This document shows, piece after piece, positions 1 to 9,899 of a stretch of DNA of 64,000 nucleotides; position 1 is the stretch's first letter, and each line of letters starts with the position of its first letter. The notes beneath the pieces were generated by a model. That model was not told the DNA's origin, did not search any database, and was given only the letters and a program-made list of their open reading frames with translations. Origin of the DNA: Artemia franciscana (taxonomy: Eukaryota > Arthropoda > Branchiopoda > Anostraca > Artemiidae). The stretch lies in assembly GCF_032884065.1 (NCBI RefSeq), contig NC_088871.1, forward strand, positions 50,674,162 to 50,738,161. Reading direction: 5' to 3'. The translations under genes were made by a program, and so were the position numbers.

Positions 1-539
1 CACCTGTTCGTAAGTTAAAAATACCTCATTTTTTCTAATTTTTCAGAATTACCCCCCCCCCCAACTACCCCAAAGAGAGCGGATCTGTTCTGGTTATGTC
101 AATCATGTATCTAGGACTTGTGCTTATTTTTCTCACCAAGTTTAACCCCGAACCCTCCACTCTAAGCTTTTTCCAAGATTTTAGGTTTCCCCCCCCCCAA
201 TGTCACCAGGTCCGGTCGGGATTTAAAATATCAACTCTGAGAGACGATATACTTCCAAAATTTAAATTTCATTAAGATCTGATCAACCGTTCGTAAGTTA
301 AAAATACTTCATTTTTCCTATTTTTTCCGAATTAACGGGCCCCCACTCCCCCCCAGATGGTTAAATCGAGAAAACGACTATTTCTAATTTAATCTGGTCC
401 GGTCCCTGATACGCCTGGCAAATTTCATCGTTCTAGCTTATCTGGAAGTGCCCTAAGTAGCAAAACCGGGACAGACAGACAAACCGACAGAATTTGCGAT
501 TGCTATATGTTACTTGGTTAATGCCAAGTGCCATAAAAA
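1..539 (-). repeat. Family A repeat, hairpin-end portion (A1)
   Basis: This is a partial copy of the family A element in reverse orientation. It contains parts of two of the roughly 280-bp monomers (recognisable by TTCGTAAGTTAAAAATACCTC and the C-run at 52-62), then the CGGGACAGACAGAC segment. It ends at the imperfect hairpin TACTTGGTTAATGCCAAGTG followed by CCATAAAAA. In this annotation strand + means the hairpin end is on the left. It is the mirror of the copy starting at 2968. Confidence 0.85.
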
Positions 540-1338
540 GGCTGTAGCAAAGCCTGCAGAGAAGAAAGCATGTTAAGAAACAATTCATACTTAATATAAT
601 ACTGGACAATTGTAGTACACATTTTTTAAGCAGCCCCCCTATACTTTACCCCCGCACCCTAATGTATAAATATATAGCCCAAATTATATATTCCCCATCT
701 TTTCTCCCCATGCGTCTCTATTGTCTCAACCCGTGAACCTGTAAATTGAATCAACTGTGACAAAACAAGAACCAGAAAAACAAGTGACGAGGGCAAAACG
801 CACTGGAAATATTTAATTTGGGCAGTATATTTTTAAATTAGGGGGTAAAGTATAGTAGGACTGCATGCAAAAGGTAAAATTCTAGTTAAGTGACTTCTTG
901 CTATCTTGAAAAGGGTTATGTTAGGAAAATGAATCTTTAGGAGGTGGGTCTACAGGCTAAAGTATACCCCGTAAAGGTATTTTAAAGTACCCACCTCCAC
1001 TTCTTCTCCCTCTAGAGGGCCCTGAAATTTGCCTACATGACAGGTCTATACCTATTGAAATTTTGACAAAACAACATTTTACCTTAATTTTCAGTTACTA
1101 GTTGCTTTTTCTCTGCCTTTAGTTCTGAAAATGCAATTCCTGTTATTAGAGTAGAAATTTGAGCCATATCAATATTTTTTTTTTTTTTTAGGAATGTATT
1201 TGCATATCTTTAAAATCTTATAAATTGGGATTGAGCAAAGTTGTGAAGCTGAAACAATTTTGTGGTGCTTCATTTAAATAGAAGATCTATTTTGCAAGAT
1301 TTCACTTTTATAACACCCATATTTTTAAAGGTCATCAA

Positions 1339-1580
1339 AGGTCAGGGCCCTCTAGAGGGAGGAGTGGAGGTAGTTGCTTTAAATAACCTTCTCGGGACAT
1401 ACTTTAGTCTGTAGACCCATCCCTGAAAGTTTATTTTCCTAACCTAACCCCCTTCCAAGATGGCAAGAGGTCACTAAACTAGAATTTTACCCATGCAAAA
1501 TAGGCTAGCTACAATTATTTTCCAACTTATGAATTGTTCTTTTAACATAATATTCTTCTCTAATCTCCAGACTAACACCT
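1339..1580 (+). repeat. Third, internally deleted copy of the palindrome-arm sequence, in the loop
   Basis: The stretch begins GGGCCCTCTAGAGGGAGGAG and runs through CCTAACCTAACCCCCTTCC and ACTAGAATTTTACCCATGC, then jumps to ACAATTATTTTCCAACTTATGAATTG and ends CTTCTCTAATCTCCAG. The right arm holds the same blocks in the same order at 2478-2640 and 2890-2955, with about 250 extra bases between them. The loop copy is therefore a deleted, more diverged relative of the arm sequence, so this locus held the sequence at least three times. Confidence 0.6.
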
Positions 1581-1697
1581 AAGCTTGTATCCACCTAACA
1601 CAGTAACTTATCAAGTTAGTTAAAACTTCTTTTCTCCTATGTTAACGACTAAAAAAAAAATTACAAAAATCATATATGCTCTGAACTCTTACCCAAT

Positions 1698-1955
1698 TTA
1701 CAAGGTTGAATTTTCTCCTAGTAACTCTTCTGTGCCTTGAAATAAACTAAAACGGAAAAGTAGTGAAATCAGCTTATCTTTTGCAAGTTGTAACGAGACG
1801 CTCCAGGAAAACACTGCTGAGGTTTGCATACAATGGGATAAACCAAAGAAACAACTTGTGCGACATAATTGATCTAAAACTTCAAATAAAGAAGATGAAA
1901 ATTTACCTCGACCAAAATGGGGTAGGAAAGTTTCAATGAGAGAATCTGATACCAC
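1698..1955 (-). other. Unrecognised 85-codon open frame in the palindrome loop
   Basis: An open frame on the minus strand. Just upstream a T-rich stretch ends in TTTTTAG, followed by about 55 bp reading DVVSDSLIETFLPHFGR and then a GAG/GTAAAT donor-like site. That looks like a small internal exon of a minus-strand gene, but no partner exon was found in the arms and I do not recognise the protein. It could be chance. Confidence 0.18.
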
Positions 1956-2282
1956 ATCTTCTAAAAATACAAATACACTAAGGATCTTTATAAATTATAA
2001 TATGGCCATTTTGTCTACATTAGGGATTTGAAATGGAAAAATTCTATCTATTTAAATGAAGTACCACAAAATTGTTTCAGCTTCACAACTTTGCTCAATC
2101 CCAATTTATAAGATTTTAAAGATATGCAAATACATTTCATAAAAAAAACAAACAACATTGATATGGCTCAAATTTCTACTCTAATAACAGGAATTGCATT
2201 TTCAGAACTAAAGGCAGAGAAAAAGCAACTAGTAACTGAAAATTAAGGTAAAATGTTGTTTTGTCAAAATTTTTATAGGTAT

Positions 2283-2460
2283 AGACCAGTCATGTAGGCA
2301 AATTTCAAGGCCCTCTAGAGGGAGAAGGATTGGAGATGGGTACTTTAAAATACCTTCCCGGGACACACTTTAGCCTGTAGACCCATCCCTGAAAGTTTCA
2401 TTTTCCTAACCTAAACCCTTTCCGAGATAGCAAGAAGTCAATTAACTAGAATTTTACCTA
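2283..2460 (+). repeat. Extra copy of the CTCTAGAG block in the right arm
   Basis: This block is homologous to the adjacent 2461-2640 and to 1339-1490. All share GGCCCTCTAGAG, GGGTACTTTAAAAT, TAGCCTGTAGACCCA, CATTTTCCTAAC and ACTAGAATTTTACC. It has no counterpart at the mirrored place in the left arm and makes the arms unequal. A further reverse copy lies at 4997-5115. Confidence 0.7.
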
Positions 2461-2967
2461 GACCTGTCATGTAGGCAAATTTCAGGGCCCTCTAGAGGAG
2501 AAGAAGTGGAGGTGGGTACTTTAAAATATCTTTACGGGGTATACTTTAGCCTGTAGACCCACCTCCTAAAGATTCATTTTCCTAACATAACCCTTTTCAA
2601 GATAGGAAGAAGTCACTTAACTAGAATTTTACCTTTTGCATGCAGCCCTACTATACTTTACCCCCTAATTTAAAAATATATTGCCCAAATTAAATATTTC
2701 CAGTGCGTTCTGCCCTCGTCACTTGTTTTTCTGGTTCTTGTTTAGTGACAGTTGATTCAATTTACAGGTTCACGGGTTGAGACAATAGAGACGCATGGGG
2801 AGAAAAGATGGGGAATATATAATTTGGGCTATATATTTATACATTAGGGTGCGGGGGTAAAGTATAGGGGGGCTGCTTAAAAAATGTTTACTACAATTGT
2901 CCAGTATTATATTAAGTATGAATTGTTTCTTAACATGTTTTCTTCTCTGCAGGCTTTGCTACAGCCT

Positions 2968-4862
2968 TTTTATGGCACTTGGTATTAACCAAGTAACATA
3001 CAGCAATCGCAAATTCTGTCGGTCTGTCTGTCTGTCCCGGTTTTGCTACTTAGGGCACTTCCAGATAAGCTAGAACGATGAAATTTGGCAGGCGTATCAG
3101 GGACCGGACCAGATTAAATTAGAAATAGTCGTTTTCCCGATTTAACCATCGGGGGGGGGGCCCGTTAACTCGGAAAAAATAGGAAAAATGAAGTATTTTT
3201 AACTTACGAACGGTTGATCAGATCTTAATGAAATGTAATTTTTGGAAGGATATCGTCTCTCAGAGTTGATATTTTAAATCCCAACCGGACCTGGTGACAT
3301 TGGGGGGGTGGGGGTGGGGGGAAACCTAAAATCTTGGAAAAGCTTAGAGTGGAGGGATCGGGGTCAAACTTGGTGAGAAAAATAAGGACAAGTCCTAGAT
3401 ACATGATTGACATAACCGGAACAGATCCGCTCTCTTTGGGGTAGTTGGGGAGGGGGGGGTTAATTCTGAAAAATTAGAAAAATGAGGTATTTTTAACTTA
3501 CGAACAAATGATTGGATCTCAATGAAATTTGATATTTAGAAGGATATCGTGTCTCAAAGCCCTTATTTTAAAGTTCCGACCGGATCTGGTGACATTGGGG
3601 GGAGTTTGGGGTTGGGGAACCTAAAATCATGGGAAACGCTTAGATTGGAGGGATCGGGGTGAAAATTGTGGGAGAAATAAGCAGAAGTCTTAGATACGTG
3701 ATTAAAATAATTGGAACGGATCTGCTCTATTGGGGAGGGGGTTAATTCTGAAAAATTAGAAAAAATGACGTATTTTTAACTTACGAAGGAGTGATCGTAT
3801 CTTCATGAAACTTCATATTTAGAAGGAACTTGTAACTCAGATCTCTTATTTTAAATCTCAACCGGATTCAGCGTCATTGGGGGGGGGGAAGTTTGGTGGG
3901 GGGCACCAGAAATCTTAGAAAATACTTAAAGCGGAGAGATCAGGATGAAACTGGATGGGAAGAATAAAAACCTATCGAAGATACTTGACTGACATAACCG
4001 GTCCGGATCTTCTCTCTTTGGTGGAGATGGGGGGGGGGATAATTTGGAAAAATGAGGTATTTTTAACTTCCGAAGTGTGACTTATGAATGACCAATCTTA
4101 ATGAAATTTGATATTTAGAAGAAGCTTGTGCTTTAAAGCTCTAATTTTAAATTCCGACCAGATCCTGTGACATTGGGGGGAGCTGGAGGGGGAAACCGGA
4201 ATTCTTGGAAAACGTGAAAATTGGGGTATTTTTATCTTACGAATAGGTGATCAGATCTTAATGAAATTTGATATTTTGAAGGAATTCATGTCTCAGAGCT
4301 CTTATTTCAAATCCCGACCCGATCTTTTGACATTGGGGGGAGTTGGGGGGAAATCTTGGAAAAAACTGGGATTGGAGGAATCGGGATGAAGCTTGGTGGA
4401 TAGAATAAGCAAATGTCCTTGATACTTGATTGACGTAACCGTACCGGATTCGCTCTCTTTGGAGGAGTTGGGGGGAGGGGTTCAGTGATTTGGCGAGTTT
4501 GATGCTTCTGGACGTGCTAGGACGATGAAAATTGGTAGGCGTGTCAGGGAGCTGCCCAAATTGACTTGATAAAGTCGTTTTCCCAGAATTGACCATCTGG
4601 GGGCTAAAGGAGAGGAAAAAATAGAAAAATTAGGTATTTATAAATTATGAGTGGGTGATCAGATCTTAATGAATTTTGATATTTAGAAGGACATCCTGAC
4701 TCAGAGCTCTTATTTTAAATCCTGACCGGCATTAAGCCTCTGATTTTCCTTTTAAATCAATCTATTGATTCTTAGAATTTTGTTAGAGCTCATACCATAT
4801 GAGCTCTTGGCTCTTAGCTCTTCTTGCCTCGTCACAAGTGCCATATGAGCTCTTAGCTCTTG
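2968..4862 (+). repeat. Family A element (A2), both ends present
   Basis: The left end is TTTTATGG followed by the hairpin CACTTGGT-ATTA-ACCAAGT. Next comes a unique leader with GTCTGTCTGTCCCGG and ACGATGAAATTTGGCAGGCG. About six degenerate tandem monomers of roughly 270-290 bp follow, each with AACTTACGAA, GATCGGATCT, a GACATTGGGG G-run and AACGCTTAGAGTGGAGGGAT. The right end is GCTCATACCATATGAGCTC plus CACAAGTGCCATATGAGCTC and TAGCTCTTG. There is no coding capacity: short open frames inside are chance products of the repeat. Confidence 0.85.
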
Positions 4863-4996
4863 TTTATATAACTTAATGAAGTTGAATAAATTTAGAATTT
4901 TCAGAACCCAAGTTGTACTTTTTGTTTTAAGTTCAGCCCATTTTTATCTAATATGAACTAGCCTAAACGGTTCAATAACAAAATTCTTACTTAATT

Positions 4997-5115
4997 TCAG
5001 GGTAAAATTCTAGATAACTACTTTTTGCTCTCTTGGAAAGGGGTTAGGTTAGGAAAATGAAACTTTCAGGAATGGATATACAGACTAAAGTATGTCCAGG
5101 GAAGGTATTTTGAAG
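4997..5115 (-). repeat. Reverse copy of the CTCTAGAG-block family (3' part)
   Basis: GGGTAAAATTCTAG, GGGGTTAGGTTAGGAAAATG, AACTTTCAGGAATGG and ACAGACTAAAGTATGTCC match the reverse complement of the block found at 1339, 2283 and 2461. The CTCTAGAG palindrome itself is missing. Confidence 0.6.
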
Positions 5116-5288
5116 TAAATGTTTTGGTACTTATATATTATAGCGACCCCATTCAAGAAACTTGATCTGATCTGTCTAAGTAAAACCGGTTTGTCAGCCT
5201 GCTTTCGGGGACAATGAGCTTAGGCATAGTGAGACAAACTACTATATAGGTATAGTTGAACTAAATATTTGGTACTTATGCGTTAAAT

Positions 5289-5756
5289 AATATGAAAAAA
5301 ACTTCGTTTTCTTAAAGAGTTAAAGAGGCTGCGTCCCAAAGTCGAACCTTAAAACGTACAGGAATTAGAAGAGGCAGTTGGGGGGCTGCCGCCCCCCAAA
5401 CCCCCCGCTTTTAAAGACTCTTTTGTACAGGTTTTTTGTTTTTTTGCTAACCCCCCGCTCTTGGCTTCGGAAAGGCCCTCTTTTAATTAACAAAAAATTG
5501 AAATGAATGAATAATGGAATAACTTCGAAAATGTTAAACACAAGAGGACAGGAGAACCATTGCGCTGAAACTAGTAATTAGTAACAATGAAGTCCCCCCC
5601 ACAACAAAAAACCTGTACAAAAGAGTCTTCAAAAGCTGGGGGTTTGGGGGGCGGCAGCCCCCCAACTGCCTCTTCTAATTCCTGTACGTTTTAAGGTTCG
5701 ACTTTGGGACGCAGCCTCTTTAACTCTTTAAGGAAAACGAAGTTTTTTCATATTAT
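5289..5756. repeat. Inverted-repeat (foldback/MITE-like) element with about 150-bp arms
   Basis: The left arm 5289-5445 runs from ATATGAAAAAAACTTCGTTTT through GAGGCTGCGTCCCAAAGTCG, ACGTACAGGAATTAGAAGAG, a GC-rich stretch and GACTCTTTTGTACAGG. It is repeated in reverse complement at 5594-5756. The arms are nearly identical and enclose about 150 bp. A smaller GC hairpin (GGGGGGCTGCCGCCCCCC) sits inside each arm. No open frame is present. Confidence 0.8.
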
Positions 5757-5945
5757 TTCTGTACGTTTTTTAGGACTATAAGAGACTATTAGGAGAGGCA
5801 GACCCCCGCTTTTAAAGACTCTTTTGTACAGGTTTAATTTTTTTTCATATTAATTCTGTACGTTTTTCTACAATCCATGGTGGATGTAATTTAATAATTC
5901 CTGTACTCCTCGTACAGGAATTAGGAGAGGACCCCCCCCCCGATT
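5757..5945. repeat. Partial, scrambled copies of the 5289-5756 arm
   Basis: Pieces of the arm recur here: GTACGTTTTTTAGGA, GAGAGGCAGACCCCCGCTTT, AAAGACTCTTTTGTACAGG, and a short palindrome at 5899-5922 (TTCCTGTACTCCTCGTACAGGAA). They look like truncated tandem derivatives of the neighbouring element. Confidence 0.6.
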
Positions 5946-6088
5946 TTAAATCATTGTATAAAATAGAAAAAAAATAGATAGAATGCCCGAAATGTTTCTT
6001 TTGCTCATAAGAAGCTAATATTCTGTTATCTCTCAAATGATAAGCTGCCCAGGTGTTATCAAAATTTTTTTGATGTTGTGAAAAAAAA

Positions 6089-6161
6089 CCGCCCATAAGG
6101 GACTTGAACCCTTGACCAGAGGATTAAAAGTCCCACGCTCTACCGACTGAGCTAATCACTT
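6089..6161 (-). tRNA. tRNA-Lys(TTT) pseudogene
   Basis: On the minus strand a tRNA body is readable: D arm GCTCAGTCGGTAGAGC, anticodon loop CTTTTAA (anticodon TTT), five-base variable region and a perfect T arm AAGGG-TTCAAGT-CCCTT. It is followed directly by ATGGGCG, a discriminator G and a T8 Pol III-type terminator. The 5' acceptor half (AAGTGAT) does not pair with the 3' half (ATGGGCG): only the two innermost pairs and one wobble form. The anticodon stem also has a mismatched outer pair. The internal promoter boxes look intact, but a product could hardly be charged, so I call it a pseudogene or a SINE head. Confidence 0.75.
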
Positions 6162-6239
6162 GCATGTGTGTAAATATAACTTCTGAATAAATTTAAAAAA
6201 TTTCAAATTAACATGGGCTCTTATGGAGACGTTAATTAA

Positions 6240-6705
6240 GTAGCTAATGCGTGGTTTCTGGAAAACAGGGAAGGAGTTATCGGATCGAGCTGAAATTTCG
6301 CGGATAAGCTCCTGGGCCGTAGGGGACCTTAACTTGTGAATTTCAGCCCGATCGGACAACGTTAAAAGGGGGGTGGGGTTAGGGGGTCGAAACTTTCGGG
6401 GGGTTAAGATTTTCCTACGAAACTTTCAAGGGCACTTACTCGGAGAATTCCACATCGAATGAGTCTTCGTACACCCAGATCCGATGTCGGATGTGACCTG
6501 TAGGCGTCTAGGAAAAAAAAAGAAAATGAATTTTAAGTGGCTATGCGTGGTTTCTGGAAAACAGAAAAGGAGTTATCGGATCGAGCTGAAATTTCGCGGA
6601 TAAGCTCCTGGGCCCTAGGGGACCTTAACTTGCGAATTTCAGCCCGATCAGACAACGTTAAAGGGGGGCTGGGGTTGACGGGTCGAAACTTTCGGCCAGA
6701 TTTTC
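6240..6705 (+). repeat. Duplicated 150-bp repeat unit (6246-6400 and 6543-6705)
   Basis: Two copies, about 297 bp apart, share GCGTGGTTTCTGGAAAACAG, GAGTTATCGGATCGAGCTGA, AATTTCGCGGATAAGCTCCT and GAATTTCAGCCCGATC, then a G-run and GGTCGAAACTTTCGG. Open frames on both strands of the second copy are shadows of this non-coding repeat. Confidence 0.7.
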
Positions 6706-6929
6706 CCCATGAAGGAAAAGTTGGAGGGGGATGAAATTTTGCAGGTTTCTTAGTTGGAGCTCGGGCTAAGAAATGCATCCCTCCACATCCCTCTGCGACC
6801 ACTGGAACCGAAGATTGCTTAACATTGTCGTGTGTCGCCTCTTTATAGAGGCTCGAGTGTGCCTCCTTGATAGCGACCTCATTCAAGTTCTTTGTCTGAG
6901 TAAAACCGGTTTCTTTGATCATGGATGAA

Positions 6930-7466
6930 ATACATTTAGTTTATGATGTGTGGTGATAGGGAATGGGATATATATTTAGCTCTTCATATTATTGACTTAG
7001 AACAAAGAGGAGAGGATCCTCGAAAAGCCTGAAAAGGAGGTTGTAATCTCTGGTGCTGTCAGTGCATCAGCTACCCCATTCAGCTGTGTGAATATGGCTA
7101 CTGGGTTTTGTCAGAAGAGCAGCAACTCTAAATGTCTTCATGATCGTACATGAAACAAAACAAGGCTGCTCGATCAAATAATGTGTCAGAACGACAATGC
7201 AGAACAGGCTGAAAATGACGATATGATTCGGCGTCAAGTAGATTTATATCGGGGCTTGTCAGACCATGCCAGGAGATCAAAATATTCTGCTCTAGTTGGT
7301 GCAATCAATACAACCATTGCCTTCTGAAAAAGATATTTTACTCATCTGCCATCGATTGCAGCTTTGGCAAGAAAAATTCTATCATTGGCGGCAACAAATG
7401 ATGCGGCATTTTCAGGGATGCAGGATTGATTGTTGCTCCTAAGCCTTATGCTCTTTACTACTAATG
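6930..7466 (+). pseudogene. Decayed coding-like stretch, possible transposase remnant
   Basis: Conceptual plus-strand translation gives protein-like blocks broken by stops and frame changes, such as MIRRQVDLYRGLSDHARR, then KYSALVGAINTTIAF, and RYFTHLPSIAALARKILSL. The last piece loosely resembles the C-terminal 'LARKYL-IPAT' region of hAT transposases, but the resemblance is weak. A family A element begins directly after it. Confidence 0.25.
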
Positions 7467-9822
7467 TTTTTATGGCACTTGGTATTAACCAAGTGACATA
7501 TAGCAATCGCAAATTCTGTCGGTCTCTCGGTCTGTCGGTTCCGGTTTTGCTACTTTCGGCACTTCCAGGTAAGCTAGGACGATGAAATTTGGGAGGCGTA
7601 TCAGGGACCGGACCAGATTAAATTAAAAATAGTCGTTTTCCCGATTTTACCATCTGGGGGGGGGGGCGTGGGGGGCCCGTTAATTCGGAAAAATAGAAAA
7701 ATAGAAGTATTTTTAACTTACGAACGGTTCATCAGATCTTAATGAAATTTGATGTCTGGAAGGATGTCGTGTCTCAGAGCTGTTATTTTAAATCCCGACC
7801 GGATCTGGTGACGTTGGGGGGGGGGCCTAAAATCTTGCAAAACACTTACAGTGGAGGGATCGGAATGAAACTTGGTGGGAAAAATAAGCACAAGTACTAG
7901 ATACATGATTGACATAACCGAAACGGATCCGCTCTCTTTGGGGTAGTTGGGGGGGATTAATTCTGAAAAATTAGACAAAATGAGGTATTTTTAACTTACG
8001 AACGGGTTGTTGGATCTCAATGAAATTTGATATTTAGAAGGATATCGTGTCTCAGTGCTCTGATTTTAAATCCCGACCAGATCTGGTGACATTGGGGAGG
8101 GGAGTTGGGAGGGGGAAATCTAATATCTTGGAAATTCTGTCGGTCTGTCTGTCGGTGTCAAAAAATGAGGTATTTTTAACTTACGAACGGGTGATCGAAT
8201 CTCAATGAAATTTAATATTTAGAAGGATATCGTGTCTCAGAGCTCTTATTTTAAATCCCGACCGGATCTGGTGACATTGGGAGGAGTTTGGGGGGACCTA
8301 AAATCATGGAAAACGCTTAGATTGGAGGTATCGGGGTGAAACTTGATGGGAAAAATAAACAGAAATCTTAGATACGTGACTGACATAATTGGAACGGATC
8401 CGCTCTATTGGGGGGGGGGTTAATTCTAAAAAATTAGAAGAAATGACGTATTTTTAACTTACAAAGGAGTGATCGTATCTTCATGAAACTTCATATTTAG
8501 AAGGACCTCGTAACTCAGATCTCTTATTTAAATCTCAACCGGATCCAGCGTCATGGGGGGGGGGGCAATTGGGTAGGGGGACTGGAAATCTTATAAAATA
8601 CTTAAAGAGGAGAGATCAGGATGAAACTGGATGGGAAGAATAAAAACCTGTCTAAGATACGTGACTGACATAACCGGACCCGATCTGCTCGCTTTGGCGG
8701 GGTTGGGGGGGGGGGTATTCGAAAAAATGAGGTATTTGTAACTTACGAACGGGTGGCCGGATCTTAATGAAATTTGATATTTAGAAAGATCTTGTGCTTT
8801 AAAGCTCTAATTTTATATTCCGACCAGATCCTGTGACATTGGGGGGAGTTGGAGGGGGAAACCGGACTTCTTGGAAAACGTGAAAATTGGGGTATTTTTA
8901 TCTTACGAATAGGTGATAGGATCTTAATGAAACTTGATATATATAGAAGGATCTTATGTCTGCTTCGTTTTTTGACTCGAATTGGATCTGGGGACATACG
9001 GGGTTGGAGGAGGGAAACAGAAATCTTGGAAAACGCTTAGAGTGGCGAGATCGGTATGAAACATGATGGGAAGAATAAGCACAAGTTCTATATACGTGAT
9101 TGAAATAACTGGAACGGATCCGTTCTCTTTGGAGGAGCTGGGGGGGGGGAGGTTGTTAGTTTGAAAAAATTAAACAAATGAGGTATTTTTAATTTAAGAA
9201 CGGGTGACCGGATCTTAATGAAATTTGATATTTAGAAGGAATTCATGTCTCAGAGCTCTTATTTCAAATCCCGACCACATCTGTTTACATTAGGGGGAGC
9301 TGGAGGGGGAAATCTTGGAAAACGCTTGGAGGGGAGGAATCGGCATGAAACTTGGTGGATAGAATAATCAAATGTCCTTGATACGTGATTTACGTAACTG
9401 TACTGGATTTGCTCTCTTTGGGAGAGTTGGGAGGAGGGGTTCAGTGATTTGGCGAGTTTGGTGCTTCTGGACGTGCTAGGACGATGAAAATTGGTAGGCA
9501 TGTCATGGAGCTGCAGAAATTGACTTTATAAAGCCGTTTTCCCAGATTCGGCCATCTGGGGGCTGAAGGGAGAGGAAAATTAGAAAAAATTAGGTATTTA
9601 TAACTTACGAGTGGGTGATCGGATCTTAATGAATTTTGATATTTAGAAGGACATCGTGACTCAGAGCTCTTATTTTAAATCCTCACCGGCATTAAGCTTC
9701 TGATTTTCCTTTTAAATCAATATATTGATTCTTAGAATTTTGTTAGAGCTCATACCATATGAGCTCTTGGCTCTTAGCTCTTCTTGCCTCGTCACAAGTG
9801 CCATATGAGCTCTTAGCTCTTG
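7467..9822 (+). repeat. Family A element (A3), both ends present
   Basis: The left end is TTTTTATGG and the perfect hairpin CACTTGGT-ATTA-ACCAAGTG. The right end is CACAAGTGCCATATGAGCTC plus TTAGCTCTTG. About eight monomers lie between them, one shortened to about 190 bp near 7991-8180 where a piece of the leader (TTCTGTCGGTCTGTCTGTCG) reappears out of place. That suggests recombination between leader and array. Confidence 0.85.
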
Positions 9823-9899
9823 TTTCATGTCATTTTGTATTAATTTTTACCTACAATCCTTTCTTTTTAATTTGACTTCTGCTGGTACAAAAACTACGT

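Larger units (their letters stand above)
1..3510. repeat. Large inverted repeat (arms 1-1285 and 2036-3510)
   Basis: Reading the minus strand from about 3510 down to 2036 reproduces the plus strand from 1 to about 1285, with only scattered substitutions and short indels. Position 1 pairs with about 3510, so the left arm is cut by the window edge and may be longer. The arms contain matching copies of the family A hairpin end (near 511-539 and 2968-2995), matching T/C-rich tracts ending in CTTCTCTGCAG, and a matching block around the palindrome GGCCCTCTAGAGGG. The right arm is about 190 bp longer because that block is doubled at 2283-2460. The spacer is about 750 bp. It may be a true inverted duplication or a long-read assembly fold; the indels between arms argue mildly for a real, aged duplication. 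Confidence 0.85.

Noticed and set aside
4258..4596. Open frames of 60-112 codons within family A copies (also 9259-9501, 26328-26618, 45949-46239, 33857-34039 and others)
   Set aside because: They recur at the same place in each repeat monomer, are short, differ by frameshifts between copies, and show no domain. They are by-products of the repeat sequence.
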